Part shown: positions 32,494-45,700 of the stretch, piece after piece
How positions within the stretch are numbered: position 1 is the stretch's first letter
How the letters are laid out: every line of letters starts with the position of its first letter
Assembly (NCBI GenBank): GCA_023614405.1
Contig: CM042696.1
Coordinates: 335,721,211-335,785,210 of the forward strand
Length of the DNA stretch: 64,000 bases
Reading direction: 5' to 3'
From: Avena insularis
Lineage: Eukaryota > Streptophyta > Magnoliopsida > Poales > Poaceae
Program-made: the position numbers and the translations under genes
Notes under the pieces: model-generated
Seen by the model: the letters and a program-made list of their open reading frames with translations, nothing else
What the model was told of the DNA's origin: nothing
Database searches by the model: none

Positions 32494-35400
32494 TGTAGCA
32501 TCCCATCTGTCTAACATCTGTAATGCTACATGGTCTAATAATAAAATGCTACAATCCTACATATAATTGTGCATCATAATTATATCATGCTCATGTCATC
32601 ATGCCACATTGCATTTGAGCATCATATAAAACCCTTTTCATTTAGTTTTTGTCTCATATGCATTTATCAATTGTATTTGGTTCTTAATAAAATGTATTTG
32701 CTTCTTGATGAATTGTTCATGCCCAAGTTGAGTTGGGGGCATCTCTCTTTTAACACCACCGCCTTTCTTTATCACCACCCCATAATTCCCCCGTCCAAAC
32801 TATATGTGGGTTTTTGCACTTCTTTTGGCTCTTGTCTAGCTCACATATATTTAAGATAGATCCACTTCTACTTCCACATGCTCCCATAGATGCATCATGT
32901 TGTTTCATGATATTGTTATGTGGAGAGCCACATGGCCACCTTTGCATGCTATGAGAGTAGAATGCCTTATCAAGCTTCCATATGGTTTGTTTGTGAATGT
33001 ATGCTCATGTTGGAATATATTGAGTCTATTTATGCATCTAGTGAACACACACACTAGAACTCCCAATTTATATTCACATATGAGCATATTCCATCTAGTC
33101 CACTTGGGATACCAACTCTTTTCTTTTGGCTTGGCCTTAATTCCATATTTTTGGAAGCATGTGTTAATAAATGCCCATGGTATTCACAATTGTTTTCACA
33201 AAATAAACATGGCATTTATTATTTATGCATGGGCCATGCAAGATCAACCTCCTCCCTTTTCTTTGGCTTTTCCTTCGGTTTTTGGGTGGAGCATGGTTTT
33301 TCCTCATGATCAAGCCTAGCCTCTCTCCCTTTCTTTATCTATATTATGCCATCATCAAGCCCTAACCTTAACCTCACTATCTAACCCTAAACCTACACAA
33401 CACTACACCTAGCTTCTCACACACTCACCTTTCTCCCCAAAACCGTGACCACCCACTCTTGTGGCTTGGCTCGGCCAAGGCCACCACCTCCCCAACCTAG
33501 CTACTCCAACCTAGCTACCCCACCCTAGCCACCATGGCATGACCAAGTCATGACCATGCCATGTGACCAAACCTTGTGCCCCACCCCTCCAACCTCCTAG
33601 CTGGCCTTCTGCTGGTCGAGACAGATCCCCAGGTGCCCAGCTGGCCAGGTCCTACCTGGTCCATCGACCCGAGAGAGAGAGAGAAGAAGGAGGTGGCCAC
33701 ACCACCTTTTTCCACCCCGGCTAACCCGTGTGAACCCTCCCCTCTGCCTTATCTACTCTCCTCCCTGCTGCGTCGACCTCCAGATCTCACCTGGGCGCTG
33801 CCCTTCACCACCCAGATCCCCATCGCCCTGCTAGCCGTTGCCACCATCTACCACCTCCACCTCGGTCTACTTCTGGTCGCCGACGCTGGGGGAAGTGGGC
33901 GTGGAGGCTGGTTGTCGAGGAAGGTCGAGGAGGACCCCAGGAGGCCGCCTGTACCTGTCATCGAGGAGGAGAAGGACCGGAGCCGGAGACACCGTCGAGG
34001 CCGAAGCAAAACCCTAGGCCGTCGTGCGCCAGCATCGCCGTCGTCTACCCACGCCTCGACCCGATCCAGAGCCGCCAGCACACCCACGGTGAGCCGCTGA
34101 TCCTCCTAGACAAGCCCCTCCTTGATGTCTCGTCCTGGTAGCGCCGGTCCTTCCGTCGAACGCTCTCGGTGCACCGACGTTCGCTGGTGTTTTTCCGCCG
34201 TCACCCCGCAGTATGCACTTCTGGCCGTGCAGCTGTTCCCCAGCACCAACCTCAGCCCACTGCAGTGGTAGCCGTTGTCTGCACGCGCGCCGCGTCGCGG
34301 GTTCGATCCGCGCCGCGCTCTGTGTTCCACGAGCGACAGTTCCATTAGATACAGGAAGAAAAATAGTAGCGCGGTCCTTTTTCTGTTTACCCCCTGGATT
34401 TTTGGTTTGCTTAACCCGCGTCCAGCCAGGCCCACCTGTCATCCGCCTGGCATCTTTACAAAAAGGCACCGCGCGTTTTGTAGACTCAACCCGCAGTCCC
34501 TGGCTGTGCCGCGTGGCGCCTGCCCTCTCACCCGCTGGCTTGTGGGTCCGCTTGAGCGCCTGGTCCACCAGTCAATCTTTGTGGCTCAGCTTAGCCGCGG
34601 TGAGAAAACTCTGCAGCGCGTCGTTTCGCTAGCTCAGCGCCGGGCCCGCCTGGCAGTTGCTCAGGCTAGATCTAGCTGGGTGTAAAAAGTCTGTGTTCTT
34701 TTTCCTGTGAATAAAAATATTTTCTAGAATTTGTTTAAGTGTTTTTAAATCCAGAAATTAATAACTTTTTATTGATAAATCCAAATAATGCAAATAATGT
34801 ATGTTTTTGAATCAGAAAAATATGAGGATTTCAAATATGCCATCCAAAATAATGTTTGACTAATTTAAATTTTCTAGATGATTAAATTTGCAATAAATGC
34901 CTTTATCTTAATAAATTAATAACTTTAATTCCGTAATTCCAAATTTGACAAATAATATGTCTAAATCGATCAGCGTGACGAGCCCGTTCTAACTATGCAT
35001 TCCATGATATGAATTGAAGCATGCATCATGTAAATATTAATTATACAGCAATGTTTATGGGAGCAAAACATGACTAAAAACCTAATAAAATGCTTTATTC
35101 TTGTATCCCACACCTCACCCATGCCATGCTATGCTATGTCATGTAAATTGTGCATCATTCATCATGGCATGCTTGGTTGCTTGTCACATTTTATTCATAT
35201 GCTTGTGCACTTTATTTATATTGTCCCTTGTTTGTTTGGTTCTTTTCGAATAGACGCCGAGCAGGGGAATTATCAGGAATCACAGGAGTACTACCCAGAT
35301 CCATCTCTCGCTTCAACTGAGCTACATGGCAAGCACTACCACATGCTTGCATACATATAGTACCTATTGCTTCTATCTTATTCTTGCATCATGGAGTCGC

Positions 35401-37036
35401 GATTGCATTTAATTGAATCCCAAGTACTGCATAGCCTTTACTTTTAAACCCCACCGAGCTTGTTCCTCCATCCCATGAGCCACTACTACAGGAGTTGTTT
35501 GAGCCATGCGAGTCGTAGAACAGCATGTGTAGGGTATGTGAGTGTATGATGGTTAACGAGGTACCTAAACAACTTAACCTGAGTAGTAATGAGATAACTA
35601 ATGAAAGAGGCACCGGTGGACAATATCTGTTATTTGGTTTTTATGCCCACTTGTGTCCCGTAGGACCCCGAGTACTTGATTCTTGTTCCTTGACTATCGC
35701 ACTATCCGCATGTGGGACCATGAATCCCCTTAGCCAGAGCTTGATTCATTTCTTATTTATTGGGGCCACAAACTAGTTTGGGGCTTTATTACTATCCTAT
35801 ACCTATGCCATGCTTTACTGTTTTATTTACGATTGTGCGTGGAGCACCTGTACTATTTTGGATCGTGACACGTTTTCGCTGTATCGACAAGCCCAGTCAC
35901 ACTTTCGGGTTCCCAGTCGTTTACCGCCGTCCACACAAACCCTGGGTCCGTCTCGTCGCAGGTAGCTTAGTAGGGTGGCCCCCTTGAAATATTTTATGAA
36001 TCCTATGATTGTTTTGTCGTAAAAGCCTTGTTGGGTTTTGATTTGGTTTTTCTGAGGTTGATCGTGTGTGTGTTGCTATTTGTGCACCCCTACAGGGTAA
36101 ATCTTTCTGAAAGCTGTGTCCGCGGTTATGGACGACTTGGAGCACAGTTTCTCGATCATAGACAAGTATAACTAAAGTACCGTCTTTAATTTGACTAAAT
36201 ATTCACTAGTAATTAGTGCAATATTCATGGAATGATTGATAAAACTGCTAACAGATGGGTTGTTTGTCCGCTTTCTCGTTGGTAAGCGAGAAGGAGGATG
36301 GGTCTGCTACTTTAAACTGTTATAACTGTTGTTTCTAATTAACGGACATCCGTCTATCATTGGTTAGGCGGATGGTTAGCGAGTATCTATAGACTTGTTA
36401 GTTATTATATTTTGCTGCAATTGCGTCACCCTAGGTATATGTCCCCTTTAGAGGCATAAAGACTTGCTGAGTACCCCTAGGGTCTCACATGATAAATTGT
36501 TTGATTCAGATGAACAGGTGTATTTGCACGATGGATACTGGGTGGAGGAAACAGATGATGTTGGCAACGATCACTCGGTGTAGAGATTCCGGGGATGGGG
36601 ATCCATGAGATCTGTGGGCGGAATGTGCTTATTTATTTGGCATCTTATGCTGATTTTCTTCTTATCCGTACTCGGATCTTGTTTCCCGCTTCCGCTTGAT
36701 ACTCTGTTGATTGATGTATGAGGAGCTATCCTAAACTATTATCTCTATCTAGGATATTTGGATCTTGCCGTATGGCGTTGCAATATTTCTATTTCTTTTA
36801 GATGGTATGGCTTTGAGAACTATTGTAAGGTAGCTTGCATACATACTCACTTGTGTATGTATTTGATCTCTTCGCCTGTCGCCTACGCCGCTCGCTCTTG
36901 TCCCGATGTTCTTGGAAGTGGTTAGGGCGGTCGACGGGCCTACACGTGGGTGGCCCTGGGCCCCCGCTATAAAATCCTTATCCACTTTTGGTTCATCCAG
37001 GCTTGAACTTAGAGCGTAGGGTCCGAGGTAGTTACA
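32494..37036 (+). repeat. 5' LTR of element C, 4,543 bp
   Basis: It starts TGTAGCATCCCATCTG and ends GAGGTAGTTACA, fixed by the adjacent primer-binding site. The G/C-rich part (33.5-34.7 kb) gives long but non-genic frames. A GGTTCGATCC box at 34300 preceded by AGTGGTAGCC at 34265 resembles tRNA promoter boxes. The later part (35.0-37.0 kb) is A/T-rich. Confidence 0.93.
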
Positions 37037-37038
37037 AT

Positions 37039-37051
37039 TGGTATCAGAGCC
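37039..37051 (+). other. Primer-binding site of element C
   Basis: TGGTATCAGAGCC, complementary to initiator tRNA-Met, lies 2 bp after the 5' LTR. It is the same primer as in element E. Confidence 0.94.
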
Positions 37052-37888
37052 ATTCCGAGCTTCAGGGTCTCAGCCAAAATGGTCGTTGTCAGTCTAGCAA
37101 ATATTTTGGTAGCTATGTATACTAGGGAAAAACAAAACGCGAGAGTAGGACTGCTTCCATTTTTCTTCTTACCCACCCACCCACCCTTTTCTGGTAAGAA
37201 AGTGTAACGTTTTCAATCCTCTTCTAAAAATTCAAACTAGGATTCACGTGTTCTGGGTTCCGTAGTACCATAGGTTGTGTGAGTGTGTGTGTGTGTGGGT
37301 AATTCTTTGTCTATCTATTGCATCCAACTTGTTGTCGCTATCTGCCTTTTGGTTATCAACTGTTGGTACATTCCATACCGACAGGCTTTTCTAAACCGAC
37401 GCGATATGTCTTACTCTTTGTTATCCGACGCTATCTAGTTAGGGGTGTTTGTTTTCCGTAGTTGCTAATCTTTAGGTTCATCTTAAGAAGGAAGAGAGTC
37501 GGGATATGTGATTTACTTGTTCATGTGCGGAGTAATGCTTTGAGTGCGGGATGGAGTCGCGACCATACCACTACTTTCATCATTCGCTCTTGTATATTGA
37601 ATTGGTAGAGTGCTAATCTTGATTTCGTTAAGTAGTTTTGCGCATATAGTGGTATTATAATGCCAAAATTTGCGGAATATTTTTCTTTGATAGCTTTGTG
37701 TACCACACTCCTTGTTCAGTCGTGTGCGATATGCTTACTATCTTCTAGGTGCTTTGAACTTTGTTGATATTTTAATATCATCTTAGTAATTTGTATCCTT
37801 TAATCTTGGTTAATTCCATTTTGGTACTATTTTGGATTATTATTATTCTCCATTATGGTACTGACTTGAGTTTTATATCAATCACAGG
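37052..37888 (+). other. Untranslated leader of element C
   Basis: The 837 bp between primer-binding site and gag are T-rich, with a (GT)n run at about 37279-37297. Unlike element E, there is no extra ORF here. Confidence 0.7.
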
Positions 37889-38850
37889 ATGGCACCACCA
37901 CGCCGCACTAAGGATGACATACCACCTGAACTGGGGGTTGCGTTGGCAAGTATTGCTAATGCCTTGGGAACAATGCAACAGAACCAGCAACGCTTTGAAG
38001 AAAGTGTCAGGAGGAATGAGTTTGCCCCGCTACCTCCACCTCCCAAGCGAGGAGACATCAAGGACTTTCTGAAGTTTAACCCGCGCCACTTTGAGGTATC
38101 TGATCAGCCACTGGATGCTGATGATTGGCTTCGTGAGATGTCAAGGTTGCTGATAACTGCTGATGTTCCTGAACAAGAATGGGTAAAATGCGCCACTCAC
38201 CTTCTGAAAGGAGACGCAGCTCTATGGTGGGAGAATTACTTGAAGGCAAACCACTCTGGTTTTCATCCTACTTGGGAGCAGTTCGCTGGGGCTTTCAAAG
38301 AGCAATACCTGTCAGAAATTGTCATGGAAAGGATGAAGGAGGTGTTTCTCAACCTCAAGCAGGGCAATGACAATGTTGACACCTATATCAGAAACTTCAT
38401 GAATCTTTCTCGGTATGGTGGTGATGAGATCTCTGATGACAAGAAGAAACAAAAGAGGTTCAGGCAAGGGCTCAATGCATCTATCAAATATGCAATCACT
38501 CATGCAAGGCCGGGGTCTTTTCTGGAACTCCAACATACACTCTGAGGAAGAAGCGGTAGGCAAGTGTTCGAGGAGTCCAAGAAACACAGTCGTGACGCAG
38601 CAAGCTCTTCAGCTATGACAACTCCTTCTAAGCACCGTGTGTGGGTTCCTAATACCGCACCGCCGCTCCCGGCTCCACCAAGACCTCCAAGCTACGCGGC
38701 AAGGCCACCAAACTCCTTCAACGCCGCTCCTAGGAGCTACAACCACAACTACCCTAGAGCGCCGTATGGTGGAGTCCCTGGCTACTCTGCTCCGCGTCCG
38801 TTTGGTGCTTGCTACACTTGTGGGAACACTGGGCATCAACAATGGAATTG
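37889..38850 (+). pseudogene. Element C gag with zinc knuckle
   Basis: The start is MAPPRRTKDDIPPELG. The gag core follows (KFNPRHFEVSDQPLDADDWL, ALWWENYLKAN, FKEQYLSEIVMERMKEVFLNL). The frame ends at 38543-38545. A one-base-type frameshift near 38550 leads into a Pro-rich linker and the CCHC knuckle [14 protein letters not shown] (about 38809-38850) in the frame that continues to pol. The role is RNA packaging in the particle. Apart from this frameshift the gag reads cleanly. Confidence 0.9.
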
Positions 38851-41135
38851 TCCTATGAACAACAAAGCTCTTCCTCCTCCACCTCCAAGACCTACTTCGA
38901 CTACTACGGCTCGCGCACCTGCACCACGGGCTCTCAACATCAACACCAAGCCCGGGTCCACTGTTGCTCGTGCCAACTGTGTCAACATCGCTCAAGCTGA
39001 GCATGCACCTGGAGTTGTGATGGGTATGCTTCCTGTTAACTCAGTTCCTACACGAGTTTTGTTCGATTCTGGTGCATCGCATTCTTTTGTTTCTCACAAG
39101 TTTGCACATGAGCATGATCTGGCTATGGGTCCTCTATTGCATCGTCTCGTGGTACAATCTCCTGGATCAAACATGAGGGCTTCTCATATCAGCCATGGCA
39201 ATCAAATTGAGATTGGTGGCTCTTCGTTCCCGGCTTCCTTAATCATTCTGGGAAATTCTGACATTGATGTTATCTTGCGCATGGATTGGTTAACAGCAAA
39301 TGCACCTGTGATTAATTGTGCTGAACGCTCGGTTTCTCTGAAGATTCCTGAAGGCCATATAGTCTATTCTCCAAGTCTGACTCCTGCAATTCAGCTCTTC
39401 TCTTTGACTGCTCTGAATGATGATGCTATGGATGCTATTCAGAGTGTTCCGGTGGTCCGTGAGTTCCCAGATGTGTTTCCTGAAGAGTTACCAGGTATGC
39501 CTCCTGACCGAGAGGTCGAGTTTGTGATTGAGCTTGAACCGGGTACCGCTCCTATCTCCAAGCGGCCTTATAAAATGGGTCCTGCTAAGTTGGCTGAACT
39601 CAAACGTCAGCTTGATGAACAAGAGAAGTTGGGCTTCACTCAGCACAACACTTCTTCTTGGGGTAGCCCAACCATCTTTGTGAAGAAGCGAGACCGGACT
39701 GATCGACTTTGTGTTGACTACCGAGCTCTCAATGCAAAAACCATGAAGAATAAATATCCCCTTCCGCGGATCAATGATCTCTTCGATCAGCTTGCAGGAG
39801 CAGTGGTATTCTCCAAGCTTGACTTGAGAAGTGGTTATCATCAAATAAAGATTCGCAAGGAAGATGTTCCTAAAACAGCTTTCACCACCCGCTATGGCCT
39901 GTACGAGTACACGGTCATGTCCTTCGGTCTCACCAACGCACCTGCCACCTTCTCGAGGCTTATGAACTCGGTTTTCATGGAGTATCTTGATAAGTTCGTC
40001 ATGGTCTATCTGGATGACATTCTAGTCTATTCTAAGTCAAAGGAAGAACATGAAGAACACCTTCGGTGTGTCCTAAACAAGCTTCGTGAGAACCGCCTGT
40101 ATGCAAAGTTCTCCAAGTGTGAATTTTGGCTTCCCGAAGTCACCTATCTTGGTCACGTCATCTCTGCTAAGTGCATTACCGCCAACCTAGAAACTGTTCG
40201 GACAATTGTTGAGTGGCTTCCACCCAAAAATGTCAAAGAAGAGCGGAGTTTCCTTGGTTTGGCTAGTTATTGCTGTCGCTTCGTTCAGAACTTCTCGAAG
40301 ATTGTGAAGCCTCTTACTGATCTCCTCAAGAAAGGCAAGAAATACCTTTGGTCTCCTGCATGTCAAGCTAGCTTTGAGACACTCAAAGAGAAGCTCACTT
40401 CCACACCAGTCTTGATTCCTCCAGATACATCAAAGCCTTTTCAGATCTTCTGTGATGCCTCCTTGCAAGGATTGGGTGCGGTCCTCATGCAAGATAAATA
40501 AGTGGTTGCCTATGCCTCTCGTCAGTTGAAAACTCATGAGCTCAACTATCCAACACACGATCTTGAACTTGCAGCGGTTGTCTTCGCTCTGAAAGTATGG
40601 AGGCACTACTTGCTTGGAAACCGTTGTGAGATCTTTTCTGATCACAAGAGTCTGAAGTACATCTTCACACAACCTGATCTCAACCTTCGTCAAAGGAGAT
40701 GGATTGAAGCAATTAATGACTTTGATCTCACCATCAATTACACTCCTGGCAAAGCTAATGTCATGGCCGATGCTCTCAGCCGAAAAGCTTATGTCAATAG
40801 CCTCATGGTGGAAGAACAACAACCTCTCTTGTGCGAGGAATTCCGCCAGCTCAACCTTGAGATTGTGCATCAAGGGTATCTTCTGAATCTTCTGGAAACC
40901 CCTCTCTTGGAAGAAAAGATTCGTGCTAGTCAGCGAGGTGGTGATTACACCAAAAACATCATCTCCGATATTCAGCTGCCGAGGTATGATTCCTTCCACA
41001 TCGATGATCAAGGAGCTCTATTCTTTGAACACCGGATGTTTGTTCCGAACCACCCGGGTTTGAGAGAGCAAGTTCTTAAGGAGGCGCATGATTCTGTTCT
41101 TTCTATCCATCCTGGCAGCACAAAGATGTACATGG
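38851..41135 (+). pseudogene. Element C pol, first part: protease, RT, RNase H, integrase N-terminus
   Basis: The protease has an intact [13 protein letters not shown] (about 39055-39095). Reverse transcriptase runs from about 39520 with [35 protein letters not shown] and the catalytic YLDD (40007-40018). RNase H follows with [13 protein letters not shown], a stop codon TAA in frame at 40499-40501, then [22 protein letters not shown] and ADALSRKA. The integrase zinc finger begins with [10 protein letters not shown] and is cut at 41135 by element D. The stop inside RNase H and the gag frameshift are the only defects seen in this part, so the element decayed little before element D entered. Confidence 0.92.
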
Positions 41136-41939
41136 TGTCGTGGTGGTGTCACGGCAGATGCCATGGATAGGCTAAAGGTGGGGACTAATATGCGCTAGGG
41201 GAATCCGGGGAGGGATAGTAGAGTGATACTCTACACAGAAGCTTTGTATTGATGTTCAATCTCCAAGATTACAAGTGCTCCTCGAGCTGTGTTGACGAGA
41301 GGAGGAAGAAGAAACTCTCTTACCCTTGCCTACTAACTAGCCCATGAACCCTAGATCCACTAGTGTTCTCCTTGCTACGTATCTGAAAAGACCCAACCCC
41401 CTTACCAGAACCCCAACCCCCCCTTATATAGAGGTGGTTCGGTCCTGGTCTAGGGCATACATGGAGGCATATTCCTAAGAATATGCCCCCTCCCAAAGTA
41501 GTAACCCGACAGGGGTGCTTTTCCCCTGCGTCACACTTGCTTTAGCGTAGCCTCTGCGGCGCCTGCGTCAGCGGACGTGGGCGTCGTCACCCTTGTCGGC
41601 CACGATCCGGTGGTCCTACCCTTGCTTTATTCGCTTATCCAGTACGCACCGGGCCTTCTTTTTGACCAGAGAGATTCCTTCCTTCTCCTAGAAGCCAAAC
41701 GAGGATCCGAATCACAGTTGATCCGGCCACACCTGTTCCTGCATATAAGCTAGACAAGTATCTCCGACTTACTCCTTGAGTCGGACGAGACAATGTCAGG
41801 CGACCCCCTGGTCCGGGTTACTCCGTGATCCGGCCTGCCTTGAGGTGACTCGGCCAGCATCCGCTTTGACCTTGCCGAACCTCGGCTAACTCGGCCCTTA
41901 TACCCCGGAGTGACCCTACCCGGGGTTATCCTCCCAACA
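41136..41939 (-). repeat. 3' LTR of element D, 804 bp
   Basis: On the plus strand it starts TGTCGTGGTGGTGTCACGG and ends CTCCCAACA. It is close to the other LTR. Most differences are small indels clustered at 41400-41660, while the first 280 bp and the last 270 bp are almost identical. A TATA-like box (minus strand TATATAAGG) lies at 41422-41430. Confidence 0.93.
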
Positions 41940-42730
41940 TTAGTCCTCGAAGCTGGTGCGGCCTTAGCGGCCTTGGTCGCTAAGGCCACATAAGGTTCAT
42001 TCGTATCTAAGCTTCAGACGTTTAGTTCCAGGTTAACTTTTTGTCTCGGATTATATGGATTTACGTTCCCTTCGCATGCTCCAAGTTTTCACTTGCCGGC
42101 CGGGGTCACCACTTTGGCTTGGATCCTATGGTTTTACTTTCCCTCTGCACATTTCAAGTTTTCACTTGCCTGCCGGGTTACCATCGTGGCTCGGATCCGG
42201 GCCTTGCTTCCTTCTCTCGTACGCCAACCCACGTAAAGGTTAATCATTACGTTGCCTTATTTTAAGGGCCTGTGCAGTAACCGCCGCAGTAAATGTCAGT
42301 GATTACTGTGTGGGGGTTACGTCACGTCTGTCTCCTCGTTTACCGCAACTGCACGTCGTGTCATGGGATCAGATTTACTCTGCGGCCCCTGATGTGGCTT
42401 CTCTCTGATTGGTCGATGCTGGTGATACACGGCCACACCGTGTGGCTCTCCGGCGCATCGCGATACCACTCGTTGATTACTGTGGGCAGTTAAATAGGGG
42501 AGGGGCACGCTCCTTAGCACTTTTCCATCTCTGCGCCCCCTCGCCTGTTCCTCTTCTTCTTCCTCGTGACCGCGCCGCCGCCAGTGCCTGTTGCAGCAGC
42601 GCCGCCGCCACACCTTCTCCGTGCCTCCGCACTGCAGTCACCGTTGCACCACTGTTTAGCCACAGGTCCTCGCCAATCTAGACCGCAGAGCCCCGCCGCC
42701 GCCAGCTCCGGCGAGGACAGCAGAATCGAG
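41940..42730 (+). promoter_or_regulatory. Region before the antisense gene of element D
   Basis: Between the LTR and the antisense gene there is no open frame of note. Two diverged copies of an about 80-bp unit (AAGTTTTCACTTGCC... at 42083 and 42157) occur. TTAAATAGG near 42490 is a TATA-like word about 240 bp before the first ATG. A promoter for the antisense gene would be expected here, but this is inference. Confidence 0.4.
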
Positions 42731-45700
42731 ATGACGGAGGAGGAGCTCATCGTCGTCGAGTAGGAGATGGAGGAGGACACCGGCGCGGCGGACCGCGGCG
42801 CGTGGGCCGGCTCGTGGGTCTGCGAGGATGACATCGACTGGCTCTACCGGACCTGACATATTCCCGCCGGTGTCGCCGCTCGTCTCCCCTCCTCGGAATT
42901 GGCCCCCTCACCCAATCCGGGTGAGTTCGTTGTTTTCCTATCCCATTTTCAACGGGGATTTGGCCTTCCAGTGAGTGATTTCTTCCGGGACTGGGTCCGG
43001 ACCTATCACCTGCAACCACATCATCTCCAGGCGAATGCCATCACCTCTCTGTCTGCTTTCGTTTCTTCGATCGAGGGCTACACCGGACTATGGCCCACAA
43101 AGGAGCTGTGGATCCGGTTCTTCGGCCTCTGTCGCAACGTCGTCCCCAACATCCACGTTGAGTCAGAGGACAAGCAGCTCACTCAGTTCGGAGCTGCCTC
43201 GATCTCTCCCCGGAGGTTTTCGATCTTTCCCCGGGTCATCGGGCTTGACTCCTGCAAAGGATGGGCCTGGACCTTCTTCTACGTCCGGAACGAGGGCACC
43301 GAAGACTTGATCCGGTTGCTGCCCTACGCTCCGGGTCCCCCGGACACGAATTTCTGGGAGGAGGTCAACAGAAAACCTACTGCTCTGGCCAACCAAGTAA
43401 ACAAAAGGTTTGCGGAGCTGAAGAAGCTCAGATTGCGCAACGAGGATGCGATGATCACATTTGTGCGCAACCGAATCTCTCCCCTCCAGCGGCGCACTCA
43501 CAAGTTGTGCCACATGAGCTTCAGCCGCGACCCCAACCGAACCTCCTCGTTCGAGTTGAGCAATACGGAGATCTTCCGCTGGGTCAAGGCTCTTTTCACC
43601 ACCCATAAGGACTTCTCCGCCGAATGGACGTGGGGAATCGAGCATTCTTGCCGTGTGAGCTCCCTCCTTGGTAAGCTTCACGGGGTAAATTTATTTCGGA
43701 TCAATTTCATGTCGGTTCTTATCATATTTTTGACTTTGCTCCTTGTGCTTTTTTCCCAGCTATTTCTCTAGCAAACCCTCGAGGATGGCCCGGATCCGAC
43801 CCTTAAGTGGGCCCTGGACCGAGAAATCCTGGATGAGGAGGAGTCGGACCAGGAGATGTTCCTCCCCACAACCGATGCCACCAAACAACCCAGCGGTAAA
43901 TTCTCTTCTCTTAGAGATTAGCCCGACGATGAGGATGACTCGGATATCGATGTGATTGAACCCGTTGAGGCTGTCCCTCTTTCTTTTGCCTTCCCGGCAT
44001 CAGCTAACCCCGGTGGGCACATCCACGAGGATTCTCCACTTGCCACGGGTGAGCCTGTTCCGGTGGCGTCAAAGAAGAAGCGTGGATCCGCGTCAAGTTC
44101 TTCTTCCGAACCTTCTCAGCCTTCCAAAAGGCAAAAGAAGGGCGGAGACAAGACTGCCTCCAAACGGGCAGGCAAAGCCCTGGCACGGAGGGCTCGGAAA
44201 CCTAAGGAGGCCGAGACCTCGGACGCGTAAGTTCTTTTTCACTGCACAACACACTTTTCCCTACATCAGGGTAACTCCACTCCTGACATTATTTTCTCTT
44301 GCAGGGCTCCTGTGGAGGTCCCTCAGAGCGGATCGAGCATCTCCTCTCCTCTTCGGTCCAGTCCTTCCCCTCCCCGTGACGACGAGTCACGCCCGCTGAG
44401 CCCTATTCCGGAGGGCTCTACGGCCGCTCCGGGTTCCACAGTACCTCCTTCAGAGGAACGCGACCTCGGATCAGGGAGGGTCGGATCGGCCGAGGCAATG
44501 GCGTCAGGCACTTCGGCATTGCCACAACCAGCAACCACCAAGTCTACATGACACCAGCGGCTCAGCTCCAGCCACCAAACCAGCGCCTGTCCCGGCTCCG
44601 AAGAAACCAACATCAGCTCCAGCGCCAGCCACCAAAGCTCCCATGCCAAGTTCATCTGCCTCGTCCGAGTCATCTCAAGCTCGGCGAGGACCCACTCTAG
44701 CGGCTTCCAAGGGCAAATCCACTGTGGTCACATCCTCCCAGCAAGCCAAAGGCAGGTCTACCTCTGTCGAGGCTGGGCAGCGAACTTTGTCATCAATGCT
44801 TCCAAAGAAGTCACCAGCAGCGACGGATCCTCCTGCCGAGCCAGCCGAATCGCAGCAGATGGTTCTTCACACTAGCCCAGCTCTTGCCCTGATCGAAAGG
44901 AAAGAAGCTCATGCAAAGGGCTTGGTGGCGCCCCACATGCCCACTGGCGAACGGTACCCTCCGAGCCTCATCGAGTTCGTCATGAACTGGAACAAGGCGG
45001 AGTTCGTCTATAACGAGGATCTCCCGGAAAAGTTCGGCCCAGCTGAATTTTCCGCTCAGATGAATACCGCCGCCAAGGCGATCAACCTCGCTGGGCGTAT
45101 GATGGAGGTACGTCGTTTCTTCTTTACATGCTGTAGATAATAACCATTAGTCCCCGAGCCTCCGTGAATAACTTGTTACTCGGCGGATGCTCCTAGAAGA
45201 TCAACGTAGCTGCATGTAAACTTCAAATATGCACACACCTAGAGCGGGTTAAGTTCCGCTTGGCTGGATCTCATATACTGAATATGCACACACCTAGAGC
45301 GGGTTAAGTTCCGCTTGGCCGGATCTTGTACACTTCGAATATGCACACACCTAGAGCCAGGTTAAGTTCCGCTTGGCCCGGATCTTGTACACTTCGAATA
45401 TGCACACACCTAGAGCCGGGTTAAGTTCCGCTTGGTCCGGATCTTGTACACTTCGAATATGCACACACCTAGAGCCGGGTTAAGTTCCACTTGGCCCGGA
45501 TCTTGTACACTTTGAATATGCACTGAACTAATATTACACGCCTGTGCCTTTGTCAGGTAACCACCAATCGTCGGAGCGCCGAGTTTCAGCGCCTGCTTGA
45601 TACCCACAAGATCTTGCGCGCAAAACATGTTGCACTTGGCACGGAGCATGAAAAGAGGGGTAATTTCCTCTCTTAACACCTCACCGTTTCGCTTGTTTCT

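Noticed and set aside
32569..33319. Open frames rich in His/Phe/Leu repeated at 56.5-57.2 kb
   Set aside because: They are part of the first kilobase of both element C LTRs. The identity comes from LTR duplication and not from a gene pair.
34213..34310. A functional tRNA gene at the GGTTCGATCC box
   Set aside because: No cloverleaf can be drawn with a standard acceptor stem, and the B box lacks a base. It was kept only as a possible SINE trace.
33576..34685. Open frames of 109-184 codons on both strands, repeated at 57.5-58.5 kb and 59.1-60.2 kb
   Set aside because: All are copies of the same G/C-rich part of the element C LTR, with frames that change between copies. Not genes.
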